The translations under genes were made by a program, and so were the position numbers. Under the pieces are notes generated by a model. That model saw nothing but the letters and a program-made list of their open reading frames with translations. It searched no databases and was not told the DNA's origin. This document shows positions 17,512-24,963 of a stretch of DNA of 64,000 bases, in pieces; the first letter of the stretch is position 1; each line of letters opens with the position of its first letter. The stretch comes from JBBIRW01 sp037441565 (GTDB lineage Bacteria; Desulfobacterota; JBBIRW01). The stretch is taken from assembly GCA_037441565.1 (NCBI GenBank), contig JBBIRW010000002.1, forward strand, positions 1 to 64,000, written 5' to 3'.

Positions 17512-18111
17512 TCAATCATGTTCAAGCTCTGTATACCAGTACGATGCACTTACAATATCCAGAAATGGTAACCACTCCTTATAGATTATATTCTTCAGTG
17601 AAAGCTGGGCATAGGGTGTCCACCTTGGCTTGACAGGTTTTCTTATAAGGCTCATTCCTGCCTCATACAGGAGTCTTCCACCCTTCTTCCTGTTACATGA
17701 AACACAGCAACATACCACATTCTCCCATGTTGTAAGTCCACCCCTTGATCTCGGAATAACATGGTCGATATTGAGTTCACTCCTTGGAAATGTCTTTCCG
17801 CAGTACTGGCAGGTGTTGTTGTCCCTTGCAAAGACATTGAGGCGGCTGAAGCGAACATGCCTTTTTGGCAACCTATCGTAGGTAACGAGCAGGATAACCC
17901 TCGGTATCTTTATAACCTTATCCACAGTTCTAATCGTTTCATCGTGAACGGAAACGCTCAGCTCACTCCAGGACTTGAAATCGAATGTTTTGAACTCCTC
18001 ATCAACTGCACGGGCAATACCCTGATAGAGCATGCAGAATGCCCTCTTTACTGTTGTTATGTTTACAGGGACAAAGGAACGGTTAAGGACAAGCACGCTT
18101 CCTGTTAACAT
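17512..18111 (-). CDS. HNH endonuclease-family protein
   Basis: 199 residues. The C-terminal half is an HNH domain: a CQYCGK zinc half-site, LNIDHVIPRSRGG with the catalytic Asp-His, then WENVVCCCVSCNRKKGG with the second Cys pair and Asn. The first ~95 residues (SVLVLNRSFVPVNITTVKRAF) match the conserved N-terminus of a widespread bacterial HNH family often found near housekeeping genes. Its cellular role is unknown. It is not part of an intron or phage here. Its ATG overlaps the selA stop, so translation is probably coupled. Confidence 0.85.
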   Translation of the reverse strand: MLTGSVLVLNRSFVPVNITTVKRAFCMLYQGIARAVDEEFKTFDFKSWSELSVSVHDETIRTVDKVIKIPRVILLVTYDRLPKRHVRFSRLNVFARDNNTCQYCGKTFPRSELNIDHVIPRSRGGLTTWENVVCCCVSCNRKKGGRLLYEAGMSLIRKPVKPRWTPYAQLSLKNIIYKEWLPFLDIVSASYWYTELEHD

Positions 18112-19538
18112 GACAGGATCTCCTTGTTATGTTTTTCAAGCTTTATTATCCCTGCTATGAGATCTTCGATATCCCCATCCATGACAGTCCTGAAGTCGAT
18201 TATTACCTCATCCCCTGATATCCTTGAAATAATTGGAGGGTTATTCCTCCTGAGCATCCCCTGCATTACATTTGCTGAGAGGGTGCGGGCTTTTATTGCG
18301 ATGACCCATGTAGGTAGATTTACACCAGGGAGGGAGCCTCCACCAGCCTGTGAAAGATCCTGCCTCAGGGAGATCTCCAGATTGCTGAGACCATGTCTCT
18401 TCAACCTCTGAAATACCCTTTTCCCCCTTTTCATCACATCCTCTTCACTTTGAGTTATCATTTTAAGAACAGGCACCCTCTTTACAGCATCTTCATGGTC
18501 CAGATAGATCCTGAGCAATGCCTCAAGGCAGGAGAGTGTCAACTTATCGATCCTCACTGCCCTGTGGAGGGGGTTCTTCTTAATCATATCAATGTATCTC
18601 TTTTTCCCAAGGATGAGTCCAGACTGGGGACCACCGAGTAGCTTGTCACCACTGAAGGTTACAATGTCAGCACCATCCCTTATGCACTCCTGCACTGTCG
18701 GCTCCTTCTCAATTCCGTAATGGGAGAAATCTATCAGTGAGCCACTTCCCAGATCAACCATAACAGGGATACTGTATCTAACTCCAAGGGAAACAAGTTC
18801 AGTAACCCTCACATCATGGGTAAATCCTGTTATGCGAAAGTTGCTCCTGTGGACTTTAAGTAAAAGGGCTGTTTTCTCACCAATGGCACTTTCATAATCG
18901 CTTATATAGGTCCTGTTTGTTGTTCCCACTTCAACGAGCAGTGCACCACTCCTTCTCATAACATCAGGCAGACGAAAGCTTCCACCTATTTCAACGAGCT
19001 CACCCCTTGAAACAACAACCTCTCTTCCCGATGCAAGGGTATTCAGGGTAAGGAGGACTGCTGCTGCATTATTGTTAACAGGAAGTGATGCCTCAGCACC
19101 TGTAATCCTTTTAAGGAGCCCCTCAACATGCACATACCTCTCCCCCCTCTCACCCCTTTCCAGATCGTATTCAAGATTGGAGTAGGATCTCGCAATCTCA
19201 TCCATGAATGAAAGACACTCCTGAGGAAGTGGAGCCCTGCCGAGGTTTGTGTGGATTATGATCCCTGTTCCATTGATCACCCTTTTCAGGCTGTAAAGAC
19301 CCCTCTCCTTAAGTCTCCTTTCCACCTCATCTATGATCTCCTCATCAGGTGGAACAGAAAAGGACTCAGGAGATCCGGGCATAAGGATCCTTCTCCTTAT
19401 CTCATTCGTAACAGCCCTCAATGACTCAAGAATCTCTCCCTTTGTGTATGAATCTAAAAGGATTTTTATGCGTGGGTTTCTGAAAAGTTTTGCGATCTGT
19501 GGAATCTTTCTCAGTTGTTCACGTGGATCTGATATCAT
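18105..19538 (-). CDS. selA: L-seryl-tRNA(Sec) selenium transferase
   Basis: 477 residues. It has the SelA N-terminal domain, the VINGTGIIIHTNLGRAPL block and the PLP lysine Lys299 in TFSGDKLLGGPQSG. SelA converts Ser-tRNA(Sec) to Sec-tRNA(Sec), so the organism should make selenoproteins; selB, selC and selD are not in this window. The ATG at 19538 has only a weak GGGA upstream and forms ATGA with the stop of a 24-codon upstream ORF. It has its own promoter and heads selA-HNH-aroE. Confidence 0.95.
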   Translation of the reverse strand: MISDPREQLRKIPQIAKLFRNPRIKILLDSYTKGEILESLRAVTNEIRRRILMPGSPESFSVPPDEEIIDEVERRLKERGLYSLKRVINGTGIIIHTNLGRAPLPQECLSFMDEIARSYSNLEYDLERGERGERYVHVEGLLKRITGAEASLPVNNNAAAVLLTLNTLASGREVVVSRGELVEIGGSFRLPDVMRRSGALLVEVGTTNRTYISDYESAIGEKTALLLKVHRSNFRITGFTHDVRVTELVSLGVRYSIPVMVDLGSGSLIDFSHYGIEKEPTVQECIRDGADIVTFSGDKLLGGPQSGLILGKKRYIDMIKKNPLHRAVRIDKLTLSCLEALLRIYLDHEDAVKRVPVLKMITQSEEDVMKRGKRVFQRLKRHGLSNLEISLRQDLSQAGGGSLPGVNLPTWVIAIKARTLSANVMQGMLRRNNPPIISRISGDEVIIDFRTVMDGDIEDLIAGIIKLEKHNKEILSC

Positions 19539-19609
19539 GGGGATCCCTTTTCATTCCGATTTCTGGCCCGGAAGGGCCTAAATTTTATAAACTTCTTCAT
19601 CATTCTCAT
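19535..19609 (-). CDS. 24-codon basic leader ORF overlapping the selA start (tentative)
   Basis: An ATG at 19609, about 10 bases after the predicted transcription start, opens a 24-residue frame (begins MRMMKKF, nine Lys/Arg) whose TGA overlaps the selA ATG as ATGA. The coding region contains a GGCCC-TTCC-GGGCC hairpin (19565-19578). No good ribosome site precedes it. Coupled translation would explain the weak selA ribosome site, but chance cannot be excluded. Confidence 0.3.
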   Translation of the reverse strand: MRMMKKFIKFRPFRARNRNEKGSP

Positions 19610-19625
19610 TGGTTTGTTTTATAAG

Positions 19626-19654
19626 AATATATTGTCTCTGAAAGATTTTTTCAA
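19626..19654 (-). promoter_or_regulatory. Promoter of the selA operon
   Basis: Minus strand TTGAAA (19649-19654), 17-base spacer, TATATT (19626-19631). Predicted start near 19619, some 80 bases before selA. It lies just after the stop of the upstream FG-GAP-like gene. Confidence 0.6.
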
Positions 19655-19666
19655 TAAGCAAAATCC

Positions 19667-21247
19667 CTAATCCGCTATCAGCTCCAGAAAATATCTTCCA
19701 TCATCATCGCGCGTAAGTGCCCATATTGCCTCTTTCCCCTTTCCTGTAAGGTCACCAAAGGCGAAATCAAGGATATATCTCGGAAGGGTCTTTGATCGGT
19801 AGGTTTGCGTTATCCTTCCATCCCTGAACTGGAATCCCACTATGGAGTCCTCTCCTGATGCACCAAGGAGTGTAACCTTCTTCCTCTTTGCATCTATGGT
19901 GAAAAACTGATCTGAGTATTCCTTTTTGTATATCATCCTCCTCTGCACATACACAGGATAGCTTGTCTGCTTTGTATGGAATCCGTAGATAAACTTTTCT
20001 TCCCTTAACTTCTGCTGATAGGTGAGCCTGTCGTATCTTCCCAGGTTTCCCTCGTATCGGGATATCATCCTTTCTGTTGAAAGCTCGAATACAGCAACTG
20101 TCCCCTCCTCATCTATAAGTATCACCAGATCATTTTCATCAGGATGGAGAAGGAATCCGTAGAGCCTTGCCATATTCTTCAGTGATGGCAGTTTTTCCCT
20201 CTTAAGCCTCCCATCCATCCATTTAAGAGTAAATATATTTCCCTGATAAGGCTCCCAGTCGCCCTTTTCCTGTCCGATAAGGAGTGATTTCCCATTTTCC
20301 CCGTTCATTGCCCTTACATAAAATGGGAGATCCTTTGCAGCAAGATATAGCTTCCCCTCCCTTATCTCAAGGATGTAGGAATAAACAAGGGTATCCTTTC
20401 TGTCCATGTAGACAACCTCTTTTCCTGCTGATAGATAAATCTCAGCAAGTCCATTTCCGTTCTCATCAGCACAGGTAAGTGCTATAGGTCTTAAATCCTT
20501 ATCGGGAAAAGGGTAGGAATAAATGGGGATGAGCCTCCTTCCGGATGGTGTGTAAACTGAAACACCCTTTTCTTCTGCCATCACGATCTCATCCCTCCTG
20601 TCACCATCCAGATCCGCCATGCAGAGGAGATATGCATTCCTTTCAAGAGGGTAGGATGAGGAAAGTTCCCCTTCATAGGGCTCTATAACCTTTCTGAAGG
20701 AACTATCCTTCTTTTCTGCTTTTGTAAAGGGCTGGGTTTTTGGCTGGCTCCTGGACTGTAAAGTGGGAGGTTCTTTTCCAGAGATGCTCGAAACGATCCT
20801 CTCTGCAAGGGATGAAATGATATCAACAGCAGCCTCCTCCCCTCTTGCCTGCTCTGAGAATGCCTTTTTTATCTCTCCTCCTGTTGATGAAAGGTTAAGA
20901 TCGATGCTTATTGCCCTTCCAAAGCGGGTTATGGACCCCCATATTACAAAGTCAACACCAAGCTTTCTCCCCACCTCCCTTGCAACCTTCTCATCCCATT
21001 CCAGCTTCCCCGATGCACCTACCACCTCCTCCACTTTACTTCCTTCCAGAAGATCAAATCCGCCCTTTTCCATAAGGCGTGTCCTCAGCATGGAGTATAT
21101 CCCTTTTTTTAGCTGGGTTATGTCTTCACTGCTGTATGTTTCAAAGGGAAGGATTGCGATCTTCTTCTCTGCAAATGCCTCACCCCCCAGAAAGGCAAGG
21201 ATGAGGATGATCAGGATTGCAGATCCTATCTTCCTGAAATTACACAT
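19667..21247 (-). CDS. Secreted CsgG/TolB-N-like head plus FG-GAP-like repeat protein (paralogue of 23350-24954)
   Basis: 526 residues. A signal peptide (hydrophobic ILIILILAFLGG, cleavage near AFA) is followed by KKIAILPFETYSSED and a domain resembling CsgG/TolB N-terminal folds (LGVDFVIWGSITRFG). After a Pro/Lys-rich linker (~155-190) come propeller-like repeats marked by DLDGDRRDEIVMAE, ADENGNGLAEIYLS and FGDLTGKGKEAIWAL. It has the same architecture as the 23350-24954 product, on the other side of the porin gene. A periplasmic or outer-membrane-associated role is inferred; no enzyme motif is seen. It follows the small gene at 21251-21544 by three bases. Confidence 0.7.
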   Translation of the reverse strand: MCNFRKIGSAILIILILAFLGGEAFAEKKIAILPFETYSSEDITQLKKGIYSMLRTRLMEKGGFDLLEGSKVEEVVGASGKLEWDEKVAREVGRKLGVDFVIWGSITRFGRAISIDLNLSSTGGEIKKAFSEQARGEEAAVDIISSLAERIVSSISGKEPPTLQSRSQPKTQPFTKAEKKDSSFRKVIEPYEGELSSSYPLERNAYLLCMADLDGDRRDEIVMAEEKGVSVYTPSGRRLIPIYSYPFPDKDLRPIALTCADENGNGLAEIYLSAGKEVVYMDRKDTLVYSYILEIREGKLYLAAKDLPFYVRAMNGENGKSLLIGQEKGDWEPYQGNIFTLKWMDGRLKREKLPSLKNMARLYGFLLHPDENDLVILIDEEGTVAVFELSTERMISRYEGNLGRYDRLTYQQKLREEKFIYGFHTKQTSYPVYVQRRMIYKKEYSDQFFTIDAKRKKVTLLGASGEDSIVGFQFRDGRITQTYRSKTLPRYILDFAFGDLTGKGKEAIWALTRDDDGRYFLELIAD

Positions 21248-21250
21248 CTT

Positions 21251-21544
21251 CTACTTTACCCCTCCACCCACACCCAGAAATCTCTCCCTCACATCTATAA
21301 CCTTTCCATTTTCGATTACAACCTCTATGATATACCTCTCAATGGGGTATTCGTAGATCCATAATTCATAGACCTCACCTGTAAGGTTTTTCTGCACTTC
21401 ATCCCTTGCAATGTATGTGGGCTTCCCCAGCTTCTCTTCAACGATCTCAGGTCTATCCCCTATGGAGACGATCCTGAAATATGGGATGGTCCAGAGGGTT
21501 CCTGAGAGCAGGATGATCAGGGATATCCTTTTTATAAGTTCCAT
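21251..21544 (-). CDS. Small exported BamE/SmpA-like protein
   Basis: 97 residues with an N-terminal hydrophobic signal or anchor (ISLIILLSGTLW). The body reads VSIGDRPEIVEEKLGKPTYIA, then YELWIYEYP and a strand run ending NGKVIDVRER. The 'valine-x-x-x-leucine-G-K-P' turn plus beta strands resembles the SmpA/BamE fold, but similarity is weak and there is no lipobox. The predicted promoter places the transcript start at or one base before the ATG, so the mRNA may be leaderless. It is co-transcribed with the following propeller protein. Confidence 0.55.
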   Translation of the reverse strand: MELIKRISLIILLSGTLWTIPYFRIVSIGDRPEIVEEKLGKPTYIARDEVQKNLTGEVYELWIYEYPIERYIIEVVIENGKVIDVRERFLGVGGGVK

Positions 21545-21551
21545 AAACCCT

Positions 21552-21580
21552 TATATATCCCTTTCAGATTAATAAATCAA
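21552..21580 (-). promoter_or_regulatory. Promoter giving a near-leaderless mRNA for the 21251-21544 gene
   Basis: Minus strand TTGATT (21575-21580), 17 bases, TATATA (21552-21557). The expected start, about seven bases on, coincides with the ATG at 21544. It begins right after the porin terminator. Confidence 0.6.
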
Positions 21581-21584
21581 CAGG

Positions 21585-21619
21585 AAATAAAAAACCCTGC
21601 CGGATGAATCCGGCAGGGT
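21585..21619 (-). terminator. Intrinsic terminator of the porin gene
   Basis: On the minus strand a perfect 12-bp GC-rich stem ACCCTGCCGGAT/ATCCGGCAGGGT (21594-21605 with 21608-21619; the inner pairs probably open into a larger loop) is followed by TTTTTTATTT. It lies about 20 bases after the porin stop. It is the clearest rho-independent terminator in the window. Confidence 0.92.
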
Positions 21620-21637
21620 ATCTGGAGATCCCTCGCT

Positions 21638-23173
21638 TTAGAAGGTATAGAGAAGCTCAACGAGGTTTACAGTTGCAGCATCATCTGTCCCTATGAAGTC
21701 CTTTACACCATCACCCGGTGAGAAGTAGCTGAAGATGTAACCCAGCCTGAAGTGGGGATCAAAGTCGTAGGTCACATTGAGGTTGAAGTCCCAGCCAAGG
21801 GCATCATCGATGCTCTTTCCGGCAATAGCCTCAAGGACCTTTGTCTCGTTATACCATCTCCAGCTTGTTGTTGCCTTTATGTTCGTCTTTGGATTGGGCT
21901 GCGCCTTGAGTCCAAGACCGATCTGCGTAAGACCTGGGTTAAGACCCGTACTCCCTCTTCCGATACCACCGATAATGTCGCGTCCCTGGGGACCAAACCC
22001 AGCGTAAGCAGGACCAGACCTTCTCTCAGGCTGCCCCGAATAAACAGCAGGACCAGACCTTCTCTCAGGCTGCCCCGAATAAAGGGGTGCGGGGTATGCT
22101 GGCTGTGCTCCCACGATATGCTCGCCTACAAAGGATCCATCCATACCGAACCACGGGGTGAACCTGTAGATGTTTGTAATGCCAACGAATCCTTCCAGGT
22201 CCCTGTCATAGGGATCATCGTCGCCCTTGATGTAGTATCCGCCGATAAATGGCGTAAATACCTTCCAGCCTACCTGCTTGCTGAGATCCACACCAAGCGC
22301 AGCAAATAGACCCCAGGATGAGACATCAAGGTCATAACCGATGAGATATTTTGAATTTACATCACCACTTGATAATGCGATCTCAAATGCAGGCTCAAGG
22401 ATGCCGAGCTTTCCGTAAGTCTCAAGACCGAAATAGTGTATCTGTGCATCATTGAACTGAGCATCGCTGAATCCGTAAAATGGGCTTATTATAAGATTTC
22501 CTGTGTTGGGGATCTTCAGGTTGTAATCAAACTTTGCAAACCAGAACCTCCAGTCTCCGATATTTGGGTTATTATTAGGCGGGAAGGGATTATCATTGTT
22601 GATCTCTGTTAACTGCACCCTCCATGAGAGGTCGCCATAGGTTCCTGTGAGTGCTACATAGGGGTGGTCATCACCATAGACGAATCCACCTGTCTTGATA
22701 TCCAGATAGTTTACATCCCAACCTGTCTTGAGCCAGAAGGGTCCGAAGTTGTATGCACCCTCTGCCCTTTCAATACCAAACTGCGATCCAGTGGCACCAG
22801 TTGCTCCAATAAAGTCAGTATCTCTATAACCCCTGTCAGTATTGTCCTTATCGTATATAAAATCCGCTTCAGGAAGGATGTATACATACCACTTTCCAGG
22901 TTGCTCTGCCTTGAAGTAAAGCCTCGTTTCATTCCTTATGAAGAAGTCTTTTGCAAATCCTGCTTCTGTCAGGAGACCAGGGTCGTTCTTATCATCATCG
23001 AAGTCCATCTGATTCCAGAGGGTAAGTTGTGTCCTAATCTGTCCACCAACAGTGAACTTAACATCAGTGCCCGTTGGAATGATCGTTGCGCCCAGTGCAG
23101 CAAATGCTGTTGATCCCGTAAAGATTATCAGTGCTGCAAGGACTGTAATTAGCGAAATCCATTTTTTCATCAT
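21638..23173 (-). CDS. Porin-like outer-membrane beta-barrel protein
   Basis: 511 residues. A signal peptide (MMKKWISLITVLAALI, cleavage near AFA) is followed by alternating aromatic/polar strands, KFTVGGQIRTQL at the start of the barrel and a terminal ...VNLVELLYTF with the C-terminal Phe used for BAM recognition. About 16 or more strands seem likely from length. The family resembles uncharacterised anaerobe porins; substrate unknown. Two 13-residue tandem repeats (YSGQPERRSGPA plus one residue) lie in one probable surface loop. It has its own near-consensus promoter, a leader ORF and a strong terminator, so it is probably abundant. Confidence 0.8.
   Translation of the reverse strand: MMKKWISLITVLAALIIFTGSTAFAALGATIIPTGTDVKFTVGGQIRTQLTLWNQMDFDDDKNDPGLLTEAGFAKDFFIRNETRLYFKAEQPGKWYVYILPEADFIYDKDNTDRGYRDTDFIGATGATGSQFGIERAEGAYNFGPFWLKTGWDVNYLDIKTGGFVYGDDHPYVALTGTYGDLSWRVQLTEINNDNPFPPNNNPNIGDWRFWFAKFDYNLKIPNTGNLIISPFYGFSDAQFNDAQIHYFGLETYGKLGILEPAFEIALSSGDVNSKYLIGYDLDVSSWGLFAALGVDLSKQVGWKVFTPFIGGYYIKGDDDPYDRDLEGFVGITNIYRFTPWFGMDGSFVGEHIVGAQPAYPAPLYSGQPERRSGPAVYSGQPERRSGPAYAGFGPQGRDIIGGIGRGSTGLNPGLTQIGLGLKAQPNPKTNIKATTSWRWYNETKVLEAIAGKSIDDALGWDFNLNVTYDFDPHFRLGYIFSYFSPGDGVKDFIGTDDAATVNLVELLYTF
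22007..22083 (-). repeat. Two tandem copies of a 39-bp unit inside the porin gene
   Basis: Copies at 22007-22044 and 22046-22083 are identical over 38 bases with a 39-base period, so the frame is kept. They encode SGQPERRSGPA twice. The perfect identity indicates a recent duplication in a likely extracellular loop. Confidence 0.9.
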
Positions 23174-23238
23174 AAGCTCCTCCTTTCTTCATGATTTCTT
23201 TTACTGACTGAGCCAGCAATTAATTTTCTTTTTCCCAT
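23170..23238 (-). CDS. 22-codon leader ORF overlapping the porin start (tentative)
   Basis: An ATG at 23238 preceded by AAAGGGGGTG opens a 22-residue frame (begins MGKRKLIAG, seven Lys/Arg) that ends TGA at 23172-23170, overlapping the porin ATG. The porin has its own GGAGGAG five bases before its start. A good ribosome site, position inside the predicted leader and exact stop/start overlap favour a real translated leader, but no homology supports it. Confidence 0.4.
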   Translation of the reverse strand: MGKRKLIAGSVSKRNHEERRSL

Positions 23239-23295
23239 TTTCACCCCCTTTCATCTGAATTCAAATATCATTTTAAAAATGCTGGGATTATGTTT

Positions 23296-23324
23296 TTTAT
23301 AACCGCTCCCATCCCTAATGTCAA
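23296..23324 (-). promoter_or_regulatory. Near-consensus promoter of the porin gene
   Basis: Minus strand TTGACA (23319-23324), 17-base spacer, TATAAA (23296-23301), the best sigma-70-type match in the window. The start near 23289 leaves a leader of about 115 bases that contains the 22-codon ORF. Confidence 0.85.
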
Positions 23325-23349
23325 TAGTTTTTTTACATGTTTTTAAAAA

Positions 23350-24954
23350 TTATTTTGTTTTTATAAACTCGATAACTATACTACTTGAAGGTCCTGTTAT
23401 CATCCCACCTGATGAGATGACCACTGCATAGCATATAGCCCTTTTCCTCTCCTTACTATGGGTGAACTCTCCAGAGGAGAAGTCTGTTATATAGCCCCTG
23501 ATCTCCCTTCCCTTCCATATCTCAGATATGCGTTCCCCACCCTGTGAGATTGCAATCTGTGAGATATAACCCCTCGGGAGTCCTGAGGATTTCTCTATCA
23601 AATTTGAGTAGTAGTTTTTAACAGTGAGTATCTCAATCCCTCCATCACCATCTATATCTAATGAGTATACCCTTTGAGGGATCTTCAGGTAGCAACATGG
23701 ATCTACCCTTTCATGGTCCCTTGCCCAGTCTGGAATAAATTTAAAAGAGTTGAAGTTGAGACTGAAAGAGTGTTGTTCTAATATTTGACCACGATCTCCT
23801 GCAATAATAAGTGATCCCTTCTCATCCTGACAGATAAACTCGTCCCTACCATCCCCATCTATATCAAAAAGAGACATGCCAAAGATCGTGCATGGAAGAT
23901 TTTTATGATCATGTAATGTTATCTTTTCAATGTTATCTTTTTGCTTTTTTGCAAGAAATATTTTTCCATATCCTGTTGAATCCATCTCCTCGATAAGAAG
24001 CACCTTCCCTCTTTGTGAAGTGACGGATGCAATAAAGTAAGGAAGGTCGTTTTTAATCTCACTTAAAGATCCCTCTTTAACCTGAAGGATGAATGACGAT
24101 GGTCTTCCACCCTGAACTGCTGAAACATAAAGCTCACAGAAACCATCCTTATCGAAATCACCCGAGGATATAGAAACAAACTCCATACCTCCCTTCCTGT
24201 ATCTATTTATCTCCTCCAGTTCATCTCCTGAGAGCTTATAAAATACAATCTCACTTTTTGTTAATATAGCGATCTCATCACTTCCATCCCTGTCGATATC
24301 ACAGGCTGTAATGCTCCTTACAAGATACAGGACATCCTTCGAAACGATCTCTCCTGTTGATTCGAGTGGTTTTTGAGGAGTTAACACTGCGCGCCTTTCT
24401 TGAAGTGGAAGAAACCTCTTCTCATGAGACATCTCCTGTTTCTTTAGAGCCTCTCCTTCCTTTGGGGGTTCCTTCAGACCTTCCCAGTATGATATAGCCT
24501 CAGCGATCTGAAGGGCTGCTCCTGCAAGTTGATGGAAGATATGATCCTTATCCTTAATTAACAGATGAATGACCTCCTCGTTCTCCTCATTTATAGAATA
24601 GAGATACATATCTGCAGAGAAACCACTCGCCTCCCCCTTTATGAAAACCCTTAATGCATAGTCTGCAGAAAGTTCCTTTACAATCCTGAGGATCTCACCC
24701 CTTTCAGCAGGAACACCCCCTTTCAGATCAAGCTTCAGCAAATCACCTTTTTCAATAACATCAACACTTCCCTTTGATTCGATCCTTCCCTTTATGAGAT
24801 TCCATAAACCCCACTGAAGGTGCTTGAGCTCTTCTTTCTCAGTATGAACGGGAAGAATGATTATCTTTGGCCTTTTCAAGGCAGGGCTGGAAATCTCCGC
24901 ACTTAGAAAGATAAACAAAGGGATCATTACCAGAAAGATAATCCTCTTCAGCAT
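23350..24954 (-). CDS. Secreted FG-GAP-like repeat protein with CsgG/TolB-N-like head (paralogue of 19667-21247)
   Basis: 534 residues. A signal peptide (IIFLVMIPLFIFLSA) is followed by KRPKIIILPVHTEKEE and a ~120-residue domain with ELSADYALRVFIKGEASG. A Lys/Glu-rich linker leads into repeats with calcium-loop-like motifs CDIDRDGSDEIAIL, GDFDKDGFCELYVS, FDIDGDGRDEFICQ and LDIDGDGGIEILTV. These Asp-rich loops are typical of FG-GAP/VCBS propellers. It is the last gene of the signalling operon, 9 bases after the K+ channel gene. Function unknown; an extracytoplasmic scaffold or sensor is possible. Confidence 0.7.
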   Translation of the reverse strand: MLKRIIFLVMIPLFIFLSAEISSPALKRPKIIILPVHTEKEELKHLQWGLWNLIKGRIESKGSVDVIEKGDLLKLDLKGGVPAERGEILRIVKELSADYALRVFIKGEASGFSADMYLYSINEENEEVIHLLIKDKDHIFHQLAGAALQIAEAISYWEGLKEPPKEGEALKKQEMSHEKRFLPLQERRAVLTPQKPLESTGEIVSKDVLYLVRSITACDIDRDGSDEIAILTKSEIVFYKLSGDELEEINRYRKGGMEFVSISSGDFDKDGFCELYVSAVQGGRPSSFILQVKEGSLSEIKNDLPYFIASVTSQRGKVLLIEEMDSTGYGKIFLAKKQKDNIEKITLHDHKNLPCTIFGMSLFDIDGDGRDEFICQDEKGSLIIAGDRGQILEQHSFSLNFNSFKFIPDWARDHERVDPCCYLKIPQRVYSLDIDGDGGIEILTVKNYYSNLIEKSSGLPRGYISQIAISQGGERISEIWKGREIRGYITDFSSGEFTHSKERKRAICYAVVISSGGMITGPSSSIVIEFIKTK

Positions 24955-24963
24955 GGTTCCATC

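Noticed and set aside
17512..18111. HNH gene as a homing endonuclease or mobile intron remnant
   Set aside because: It is full length, in frame with operon overlaps, has the conserved N-terminus of a chromosomal family and no intron or repeat borders.
19565..19578. GGCCC-TTCC-GGGCC hairpin as terminator of the propeller gene
   Set aside because: No T-tract follows on either strand and the selA promoter lies upstream of it, so it would stop selA instead.
21752..22309. 185-codon open frame on the plus strand opposite the porin gene
   Set aside because: It is antisense to a clear beta-barrel gene with signal peptide, promoter and terminator; its Arg/Pro-rich product comes from the porin repeat read backwards.
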